NCBI GenBank assembly: GCA_035222895.1
Contig: JAVYIG010000885.1
Coordinates: forward strand, 310,001 to 374,000
DNA from: Strongylocentrotus droebachiensis
Taxonomy: Eukaryota > Echinodermata > Echinoidea > Camarodonta > Strongylocentrotidae
Direction: 5' to 3'
DNA: 64,000 bases
The position numbers and the translations under genes are program-made. The notes beneath the pieces are model-generated. The model made no database searches. It saw only the letters and a program-made list of their open reading frames with translations, and was not told the DNA's origin. Below, piece by piece: positions 37,353 to 49,300 of the stretch. Position 1 is the first letter of the stretch, and every line of letters starts with the position of its first letter.

Positions 37353-40300
37353 CTGTCGTAAAAGATTACGGTATGTAATGTATGAATACACTGCATAATA
37401 AAACTGTCGTAAAAGATTACGATATGTTAGGTATGAATACACTGCATAATAATACAGTCGTAAAAGATTACGATATGCAATGTACGAATACACTGCATAA
37501 TATTAATACAGTCGTAAAAGATTACGATATGCAATGTATGAATACACTGCAAAATAATACTGTCGTAAAAGATTAGGATATGTAATGTATGAATACACTG
37601 CATAGTAATACTGTCGTAAAAGATTACGATATGTAATGTATGAATACACTGCATAATAATACTATCGTAAAAGATTGGGATATGTAATGTATGAATACAC
37701 TGCATAATAATACTGTCGTAAAAGATTACGATATGTAATGTATGAATACACTGCATAATAATACTGTCGTAAAAGATTGGGATGTGTAATGTATGAATAC
37801 ACTGCATGGAAATGTCAAAGACATGTCATTATATTTAAGATCATAGGATCAGCTTGGCTACCACAAATCGGCAGCGCCTTATTTTGTTTAGTTGAGGGTT
37901 AATTTATTGGAACTGGTGAAAGTGAAGCCCTAATCTGCATACATGCAGTATCAAATACTAATTTTAGAGATTTCATTAACTTGCATTTAGTGTAATGCAT
38001 TGTAACCCATGACAGACACAAATTCTTCAAAGTGCAATATGAACTAGATGGAACTTCGACTGCGCGCAGTCGAAAATGATGCCTCCGTCATAGAGCAAGT
38101 TTACAAACCAAAACAGAAGAAATTTTTCAAATTCAAGTTTCATTGTAATCCATTAACAGGTTCTCAGAATATCGTGATTACAAGCAATTTCTCATATACA
38201 TATATGACCCTTTGATCTTTGACCTCATGACCCTAAAATCTACTCAGTTCATTGGCTCTGCAAGATGTCCTGAGTTAAATAGTAATCCATCTGTCAGTTC
38301 TAATGAGAATGCGTTCACAAGCTATTTTTGCATACATAATGAGCCCATGACATTTGACCTTTGACCTCATGACCCAAGAATCTACTCGGTTCATTGGCTC
38401 TGCAAGATACATACATGATCTAAGTTTGGCAGGAATCCATCAATCTGTTCTAATGATAATGCGATCACAAGCTATTTTTGCATACATAATGAGCCGCATG
38501 ACCTGTGACCTTTGACCTCGTGACCCCAAAATCTAATCAGTTCATCGGCTTTGCAAGATACATACATGACCAAAGTTTGGCAGGAACCCATCAATCGGTT
38601 TTTGAGATAACGCGATCACGAGCTGTTTTTGCATACATAATGAGCCCTGTGACCTTTGACCTTTGACCTCGTGACCCCAAAATCTAATCAGTTCATCGGC
38701 TCTGCCAGATACATACATGACCAAAGTTTGGCAGGAATCCATCAATCGGTTCTTCAGATAACGCGATCACGAGAACGGGACGTACGGACGGACGTACGTA
38801 CGTACGGACGTACGTACGGACGGACGGACAACCCGAAAACATAATGCCTCCGGCTACTTCGTAACGGAGGCATAAAAATTCCACTTCCACAAAGTTATGG
38901 AAGGACAAGTTTGAAAGACTGTACCAAATCATAACTGGGTCGTAGTGAGTAATGTTTCATTGCGAAGGGTATCATTAATACAGTCAAACTTGCTTTAGTG
39001 TCCTGTCTACAAAGACCACATTTTTTGGTTCCCTTGAAAATGATGTACTAAACGAAAGACCACCTGTCAACAAAGACCACTTGTTGTGGGGATTTGTGGG
39101 GAGTTATTCTATGTTCCATTATTTTGGCAGAAGTTTGTGGCTTACCTGGGGTGACCCGAGGTCGCTATACGGCCCTTTATTAGCCTCATCATCACTGGAG
39201 TAGATGTTGGTTGAGTGACTTTCGTTACATGCTGCCAAGATACCCATCGGTACAAACCCTTGGGATGCTGTCGAGGGAATACAAATCAAAGTATTTTAGA
39301 GGTTTGTTCACACATAATGTAGGAAGATGTTTGTTTAACATCTTTTTAAAGGTTACATGAATATCATGAGTGGTATACATGCAAAAAATAAAAATGGCTG
39401 CGTGTAATGGATGTCCTATGCATACTCGCTTCTCTGTTTGTTATTAGATACAGACTTAACAATTATGGAAAGCCATTAGCATCTTTGGGAATATTTTGTA
39501 AAAGTTTGTTAAAAGGCATAACATGTTGATTAAAATCATTCAATCATATTTTCTATATCATGAGAGATTACATATTCTTGATGCAGAATTTATGAAAAGT
39601 CAAAGGCTTTTGAATATATTTCATTTTATTGGTACAAATGGCTCTCCATAAGTCCAACTTAGAGTTAAGAATCTTTGTGAAACACCTCCCTGGGAACCGT
39701 TTCACAAAGCCTTTTTTCAATGACAAGTGACAAAAATCAGCAACAAATTTGCTTATAACCAATCAGAAGCAAGGATTTCAGTAGCTTATGACAAAACCTG
39801 TCATTTGTCACTGATGACAAGTTTTGTGAAATGGTATTGTTGAAATGGTATTGTAATGGCATTGTATTGGTTTTGTAATGGTATTGTAATGGATTTGTAA
39901 TGGTATTGCAATGGTATTGCAATGGTATTGCAATGGTATTGCAATGGTATTGTAATGGTATTGTAATGGTATTGTAATGGTATAGAAATGGTAATGTAAT
40001 GGGATTGTGATGGTATTGTGATGGTATTGTAATGGTATTGTAATGGTGTTGTAATGGTGTTGTAATGGTGTTGTAATGGTATTGAAATGGTATTGTAATG
40101 GGATTGAAATGGTATTGTAATGGTATTGTAATGGTATTGTAATGGTATTGTAATGGTATTGTAATGGTACTGAAATGGTACTGAAATGGTACTGTAATGG
40201 TACTGTAATGGTATTGTAATGGTATTGTAATGGTATTGAAATGGTAATGTTGTAGCTTTCAGTCTTACCTCCACTGTCGACGTACCACCTGTCAGAGCTC

Positions 40301-43300
40301 CCGGTTGGATCCTGCTCTTTGATGATTCCCACAATGTTAGCCTTGTACACACTGATATCCATCGGCTGCTGAGCTATGAAGTTACTCTTCACTTGGTAAA
40401 CTCGGCCCGTCGGGTAGCGTGTCATGACGCTCTGACGCTGCGCCTCGCTCTGAGCTTTTGATGATGGCTGTAGAAACAAAGAGAGACATTTTATCTTATT
40501 AAATCTTTCCGACCAGAGATAGGATTATTTATCTTTGGTATCTAAAGATGTGAAGTACATGGAGTTGTTCTGATGTTGTACCTTGTTATGATCTTTTGAC
40601 AATGGTTGTACAATGGAGAGCAAAACTTAAATGATTGAAGTCTATAATTTTGTGTATATAAAATCCTAATCAAAAATGTTTTTGTAATTAAGTGTAACAT
40701 GAAAAGAGAATAAGAGCTTTTCTGCTTTTGCCTTCCATTGGGCTTTTGATGATGGCTGTGCAATGAAGAGAGACGTTTTGAATTTGATAGTCACATTACT
40801 CAAATGTGTATCATTAAAATTTATCGAGTTGCTCTGTGCTTTTGTAGATAGTTGTAGATTGAAGAGAGATATTTTGAATAAAGACTAAAATCATCAACAG
40901 TTTTTGAAATGACAGTTTGTAGCAAAAGTACATCTAGTTGCTCTTAATTTGCATCTTGCTTTTAACTTTGAACTGGGGCTCGAGAATGATGAGAGACATT
41001 TAAAGTGATGCTTACAAAACATCAATAGTCTTTTTTGTACGTTGAAAACACTTTAAATGCATCAGGTGCCTGCACTTTTGACGATGGCTGCAGATTGGAG
41101 AGTGAAATTAGATGGCAACCCACATTTTTATCCTTTAGCTTTAACCCCCATGCCTAATAATCATAAGTCTCATCTTACCGGTTTACTCGCAGGGACTTTT
41201 GGCTCGGTGAACGGCTTCTTGGATTTCTTCTCTGTCTTGTCGACCTTCCGGTCAAAGTTTCTTGGTACGAAGGAGTAGATGAGCATTCCTTCCGATGCAT
41301 CTTGATGGCTTGTCTCAAAGTCAGACATGATGTTTGTCATGTCGGTCGATTTAACGATAGAGAGCTGCCAATTTGAGGAAGATCAAATGAGGAAGAACAA
41401 TTTTTATATAAATAATGGTACATGTACAATATTTTCAATTATGATTCATACACATACATTTTAAAGTACTTGTGCATGCATCAAAAGAACTCCAGCACCT
41501 GAAAGTTGGTGGATTTGATGATAGAGACGAAGATCAAATGAAAAAGGAAAAGTTTTTATACAAACATATTGTACCTGTAAATATACATGTTTATTGCAGC
41601 ATAATAATTCTTACATGTTTACCTCAAAATCAGACATAATGTGTCATGTTGCACTTCTATACAAAAAGTGTTTATATTTGCTTTGGTTCATAACATTACA
41701 AACCAGAGCAAAAAAAATTGAGCTGCTACAGGCAATTTTTTTATTCAGATGGTCATATCTCAGCCAATTGGCTTTCGACATTTGGACATTATTTTTGATG
41801 CTCTTTCGGAGAATGAAAATTTTGTTGAGAAATTCTAAAAAATGGATTTTTATGATGTCACAACTTGGGTGCTCTATATCCTTTTTCCCCAAGTACGTCT
41901 TACCTCAATCAAGGGAAGAGGTGAAAATTAATTTGTGAGCGTTAAAATTGTATTATTCGAGTGTGGAAGAACATCAGTTAAAAAATTGTTACCTGAAAAG
42001 CATGGCTCCTCAAATGCCTTGATATTCTAAATATGGCATGTAACATCTAAAAAAACTCAGGACAGATTTTTATGACACTTGTTTGTGTAGTCCCATGTAC
42101 ATTTTTCTGTGTTCGTGTAGTCCCATCTTTCTGTGTACAGACCAGAACTCAACTTTATCATTACGGTAGGCCTTACCTCAATCAAGGGATAAAGCCTCTT
42201 GAGTGTTGATGTGATCTCTCTCAGCCTCAATGAAAGATATAACGCAGGATTTAAAGAGCGCTAACGACATGGAACAAGTAGTACAGTGGGGCTTTAAAGT
42301 AGGTCTTACCTCAATTAAGGGATAAAGCCTCTTGAGTGTTGAGTTGATGTGATCTCTCTCAGCCTCAATGAAAGATATAACGCAGGACTTAAAGAGCGCC
42401 AGCGACATGGAACATAGTCTAGGTAGCTCATCTTTGAGCTGAATGTTAAGAGCCTCATAGTTCTTCCTGGCAACCTCCTTCTCATCCTTAACCTGAGGAG
42501 TTAGGGCCAAAGAAAAATATACAAATTAATTGATTTGCTTTGATTTGATTTATAGATTTCTGTTTTGATATGAACATGAACAAGGACAAGCTACATTATA
42601 AAGTCAATAATTACTAAAATAATCTCATCTTTGACCTAAGGAGATAGAGCCAAAGACAAATATAAAAATCCGTTAATTTGATTTGTCTTGAATGATAGAT
42701 TTCTGTTTCAATATGAAGATAAATTGTAAAAGGTAGATAACAATACAATAATCACATAAAATAATGTAATAAGATTTATAAAAGACAAAATAGAAATATT
42801 GTAACCGAAATATCATAATCATGTATAAGTAATACATGTACTTCTGTTATATTCATTGCATGTTGATGTTACTGTTTTATTAAGGAATTATGGAATTAAA
42901 TAAATGCTGAATTGAATTGAAAAATTGGAATAATAACAGAATATTGTTGACCTAAGTTCATACAATGAAATAGAGGGGCATTCTAAAGAAGCAATGTTTG
43001 TATGACATCAGCCCCTTAAACTGAGTCGCATAATAAGAGAGAGTTTTCGGTCCAAAAAAAGTTATAACAATATAATCTAAAAAGGGAAAGTTACAAACAA
43101 ATTTAGGGTATGCCTTAGTAAATTTATGATGAGAGAGAGAGAGAGAGAGAGATTTGGGGACAGGGTTAGTATGTAATGTCATCACAGCAGGTCCACACTA
43201 AACCATATATATTAGTTGAAAAGATAAAAGACACACTCAGAAAATCTATTTAGCTATTTTGTCGTTATCGACCGCATTTTAAACTTAATGTTACTACATG

Positions 43301-46300
43301 TACATGTATATGATGACTGTATAAAGCTGATACCTTAGATCTACTGGAGCTTGAATCAGGCAAAACATCACATAAAGTAATATTTTCACAATTTGTTACA
43401 GACGGGACAGACTTTGGGCAACTGGACATATATAATATGTATAATTAAATTTTCTCTAACAGGTTTTTAAGCCCATGCATATTGATATTTTGTTCGTGGA
43501 CAGCTCTGACAGGCTCCATAAAAAGGAAATACATGTATGGGTTAAAATAAAAAATTCTAACTGAATCATAAACTATGAGAACATGTACAGTCCATAGCAT
43601 GCTCTGAAAAATAAGTTGAGAACATTCATGTGTCTCATTCGACCACACACTATCATTACAGTTAACAAATAAGTTATTCATAACCCTTGTAAATGTTATG
43701 TTTTTGTGTTGTACGTCACTCTAGAAATGTTAAGTGGACTGGCTGAATTGGAGCCTTTGTTGAATACTTCAACATAAAAAAAGTGTTAATATGTCACATT
43801 CTCAAGAAACATGAATTGGGAATAATCAATTTTTCACAAACAAAAAAATTGGTAAGGGTATGAGTAATTTAGTTTTAACTTTGTCATTCATGGCATAAAA
43901 ATATATATATCGTGGCATTAAACCACTGTGACAGTAGCATGTTTTCTGGACCAGATATTGGCACATGAACATGTGAAACAGATAAAATGTTTGTAAACAG
44001 AAAATGGGTACATGACACAGCGTACATGTGAATGCACTGGATGCAAATAATTAAATATCAAGCAAAATCTTCACAACAATGTTAGAAAGATAAATTAGCA
44101 TCAACATGATAAACAGTATTAAAATGGATAGGAAATATATGATATATGGAGCTTGCAAATAAAGGCCTTGTTATTAGATGGTAGAACACTGCCTCTTGCA
44201 CCGCTTTCGATAGGCAGAGGCATTCAGTTAGAAACTTAAAAACATGATTATAATGACATTCATTTTCTTTGAATTAGGAGCAGCAGGACTTTAAAAGCAT
44301 TTAAATCAAACAAACACTCTCAAACAATGAAATCAGGGCAAATAAATGAATGAATCAGTGTAGGGACAATACAGAGGTACCGGTACATATATCAATCAAT
44401 GATAAACAAGATCAATATGGAAAATTAAGTATCACAGATAATCTTCAATCATTTCATGTTCCATGCAAGTATCGGTAATCATTCATGACAACAACAAAAT
44501 GATTTAGAGGGTGGTTTATCATTACCAATCACTGTGTAAACTTCAACTAAATTATATGATGTTCCTTTACTGCACAAATGAATTCATAAACTGGAATGGT
44601 TCAGAAACTTGGAATGTGAAGACAGTAGAAGAAGGTATCTTGAGGAAAACAGAAAGAGCCAAGAACACAAGTGAGCTCATGGAAAGGTGGGGTATGGAAG
44701 AAACTGTGGTGGAAGTGGTAAAGAGAAGTGGATTGAGGTGGATGGGTCATGTGTTGAAAAGGGAAGATCATGAACCTGTGGAAAGAATGAGTGATCTGAG
44801 GGGCATTTTACAAAACTTGTCATCAGTGACAAATGATTTTTTTTGTTATAAGCTACTGAAATCCTTGCCTCTGATTGGTTATCGGCAGATTTGTCACTGA
44901 TTTTTGTTATTTGTCATTGAAAAAAGGCTTTGTGAAACGCCCCCCTGGAAGTGGATGGCGTAAGAAGAAAAGGGACACTGACAATTTCATGGAAATATAT
45001 GGCGAAGAAAGAAAGCAGTGAGGTAGGCCTATAAAATGAGGAGGATGCTCAAGACAAGAAGAAGTTGAGGGAGGGAGTGTCATCATGGCGCGAAAGTCAG
45101 TAACCCTTTGTGAGAGGGAACATGCTAACTGTAATAGATGATGATGATGCTGATGATGATGATGATGAAGATGCCAACATGAAGAACTTTACTCACATCC
45201 TGGCACAACTAAGCCACCCCCCCCCCCCCCCCCCCCACCCCTCCCCCCACACACACACACTCTCCTACCAAACCAAAGATCAAGTGAGTGATTTTCTGAT
45301 TCCATAAACAAGTACATGTATCATGCAGGGGGAATTTGCATGACAAATATACAAATTTAAATTAGGAATTTGTCAAATTTTTAAACTAATAATGTATTAT
45401 TCAGGCACTTATTGCAAACACTTGTTGACAAGAATGTAAAGCATGCGCCATGTAGTGTATATCAGCACAAAGGATACAATATTCATTCGTTAAAAATAAT
45501 ATCACTCTTTTCAAGAACTTCTCAACAATGTTCCACTATATTTTCTTCTTCTTTAAAATAAAATATTGTCACTGACACAGACAAGACGAGGGGCAGGCAG
45601 ATATAATTTTCATTCGTTAAAAATAATATCACTCTTTTCAAGAACATCTCAACTGAACTCAACAATCTTGCTCTGTATTTTCTTCTTCTTAACAAATAAA
45701 TTGTGACTGACACAGACAGACGAGGGGCAGGCAGAAAATAATATCACTCTTTTCAAGAACATCTCAACTCCACCCCCTTCCACTATATTTTCTTCTTCTT
45801 TAAAAAAAAATTGTCACTGACACAGACAAGACACAAAGGATACAATATTCATTCGTTAAAAATAATATCACTCTTTTCAAGAACATCTCAACTCCACAAT
45901 CTTGCTCTATGTTTTCTTTTTCTTAAAAAAAATATTGTCACTGACACAGACAAGACGGGGGGCAGGCAGATATAATTTTGGTGTCTCAATTCCCAAACTG
46001 TGGTGTATATCAACACAAAAGGGTACAATATTCATTCGTTAAAAATAATATCACTCTTTTCAAGAACATCTCAACTCCACAATCTTCTTTTATATTTTCT
46101 TCTTCTTTAAAAAAATATTGTGCTCACACAGACAAGACAGGGGGCAGGCAGATATAATTTTCATTCCTTAAAAATAACACCACTCTTTTCTAGAACATCT
46201 CAATTCCAGCCTTCCACTATATTTTCTTCTTCTTTAAAATAAATTATTGTGACTGACACAGAAAAACGAGGGGCAGGCAGAAAATAATATCATTCTTTTC

Positions 46301-49300
46301 AAGAACATCTCAACTCCACAATCTTTCTCTATGTTTTCTTCATCTTTAAACAAATATTGTGACTGACACAGACAAGACGGGGGGCAGGCAGATATAATTT
46401 TGGCGTCTCATTTCCCAAACCTCTCTTGGATGTCGTTCTTTGAGACGTCGGGGTGCCCCCACGGTGGTTGCCTCGTCATCGCTAGCACTGTCTGTGAGTC
46501 TCTTATGTTTGGACTACGGGCGGTTTCATGTGGAAGGAGATATAGCAAGAGGAATAGAATCATGAAAACAAAGCAGGATCTTTCTTCTATAAAGCCATAG
46601 CAATGATCTCAAGATCGATCTACCTAAATAAATCACTTTTCATCCTCAAATTGACACACATTCTTCCTGTTTCCCACTCCAACATACTGGTAGCTTCAAA
46701 AATACATAGAGATGTATATGAAATGAACCAATGTGGATGAAAATCATTGAATTTTAAAAAAAGCTGCCATTTTATACACAAATATTAATTATAAATTTCA
46801 CACTGCATTGCAAATTTAGATACTGTTATGGTTACACACAATAAAATCATTCTTATGCATGAATGGTATAATGTGCAACATTGAAAATAGATTTAACATA
46901 TTCTGTGCTTTGTTCTCTCTCAGCGCATGTGCATTAATACACAAATTGTGTAATTCCTTAAATTCTTGATTAAAAGATAACATTAAATAAACAGGACGGC
47001 CATTAAAAAGAAGATGGTGAACCTTGATGGGTTCAAATTCAAATTCATCACACATGAAACCAGACATACATCTGCAACCAGTTCGTGAATATCCAGTATA
47101 CAATCTATAAATCAAGATTGCTTCACACATCACCAAATAAAACTCTGACCACTGACCTAAAACCCGGCCCTAACCCCAGCCTGAACACTAAACTTACCTT
47201 AAACCTAACCCTAAACATAACACAAAACTTAAACCTGTTGAAACTTCCATCGAATCCACCTCAATCTCAGCTTCTTCAAACATCTTTTTGTTGTTCTAAT
47301 TATATTTTCTATCTACCGGTACATGCACTTTAATTGACCCTACTGCTAATACGATGTTCGCCAGTACATATGGCAACCTTTCTCTCACACTGGGTGTGAG
47401 GGGACATGCGCAGATACGATACTAGGGAAGGCGATAAGACAATATTTCTTCCCGATTCCATAGAGGATGTACAGCAGTGTCAAGTAATTCCTTACCGGTA
47501 TTTTATTAAACTAATGTATTGTTCAGGTTTCATGAACTCCTCCAATGATTTTATAGATCTTTGTTGGCACCATAGTAATCTTTTACCTTTAATTTATTGG
47601 TTCTGAAACTATAAATTCTATCAGACTTTCCAGTTCCTGACCATTGTATCTGTATGGGAACTGGAAGTGCCTTTACCAAATATACCAAATTACTGTAGCT
47701 GCGGTAGCGACAATTGGACAACGAACATCTATGTTATGTTGAGTACGATCAAACATATAACCTGAAGCAAGGGGGGGGGGGGGGTGGGGAGACAGCAATT
47801 AAAGCACATTCACCGCTAACGAGTGCGACACAGTGTGGATCTTGGCCATGCAAATTAAAAAATGTTCTCCCTGACCTCATTGAAAACGTCAGAGCAACTT
47901 TCAAGTTCCATCAAAATAACACCTTATCTGCTTCAAATATTCTTTTCTTTATTTGCCATTTACATGTTCTTCTACCAACCACAAAATGAACACTAAACAT
48001 ACTACAAATACACCAGGATAGGTAGGAAGGGTTGGGGCAAGTGTGGGGTGGAGGGGGGAGGGGGAGACAGCAGTTAAACCACTTTGACCACCGGAGGAGT
48101 TGGCCATGCAAATTGAAAGTTGTGTTTCAAAACCTCTTTAAGTCTGTCAAACAACTTTGTACACCAATCTAAAATTGACTTTCATTGTCTCCAACATTTC
48201 TGTCTACAAAGTAATCTGTAATACGTGTACAAGTGAACTAGAAACAAGAAGGAACGAAACACAGTTGAATCACAATTCTAGATCAAAGTCATGCACATTA
48301 CCTCTGAATAATTCTGAACAAATTAAAATACTTAATGAATGACCCTCATTCTTATTTTCTTAAAACATTTTTCCTACGATATGCACTTCTACCAACAAAA
48401 CTATACATTACATTCCACCAAGTACAAATAAACCAGAAACAAAGGGGGTAAAGGTATTGGAGGGAAGGGAGAGTCGTGGAGGGGTGGGGACAACTGTTAG
48501 ATCACATTGGTCATAAAGGGTGAGGACACAGCATTGATCTTGGCCATGCAAATTTAAAGTTGTGTTTCCCAACATCTGAAGTCTTCTGAACAACTTAAAC
48601 TATATCATGAATGCCACTTATCTATTCGTTTCCATCAATATGTACATTTAACAACAACAATCTATGCTCTGACGAATAAAAGACAAACCCAAAGCATGGC
48701 AAGTGGGGTGGGGTGTGGGGAGGGAAAACAGTAAGAATACAACAGCCACAGTGGGTTGGGATGGTGTGGGGGTGTAAGGGGGGAGGGGGCAACAGTTAGA
48801 TTACAACAACCATCGTGGATTGGGGCACAACATTGACTTTGGGCATGCAGATTGAAAGTTGTGTTTCCCGACCTCTTTAGAGACCTTCTCCTTGAGCCGC
48901 CGGGGGCTACCCACGGTCGTAGCCTCATCGTCGTCACTGTCAAGCTCTTTCTTCTTGTGCTTAGACTAAAAGGATGGATGTGATGCAGAAAGAAAGGGAT
49001 GAGGAAAGATGTGAAAGATGAGATGAGAGACACATGTTAAAGAGATTACCGTATTTGCCGGCGTAAAGGCCGCACCGCCGTATAGGCCGCACCCCCAACT
49101 TTGACATTTCGTAGAGGAAAAAAAAAAAAAAAAAAAAAAACAAAAAAAGAAAGAGAAAAAAAAAACAGACCAAACAAAATGATCGTAATTTTCTTGTAGA
49201 ACACTCTTTTTTTTGTTTACAAACTATACCAAATTCATCAATATTCTTATAAATCAACAAGAAGTTAACCTCAAAAATGATCATAATTTAGCAGATCTTC

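Noticed and set aside
37353-37808. Regularly spaced 51-base repeats resembling a CRISPR array
   Set aside because: Units are contiguous with no distinct spacers, and the genome is animal. It is a minisatellite of an exon edge.
41594-41938. 114-codon plus-strand open frame
   Set aside because: No family resemblance, AT-rich, antisense in an intron of the RhoGEF and overlapping decayed exon-edge copies.
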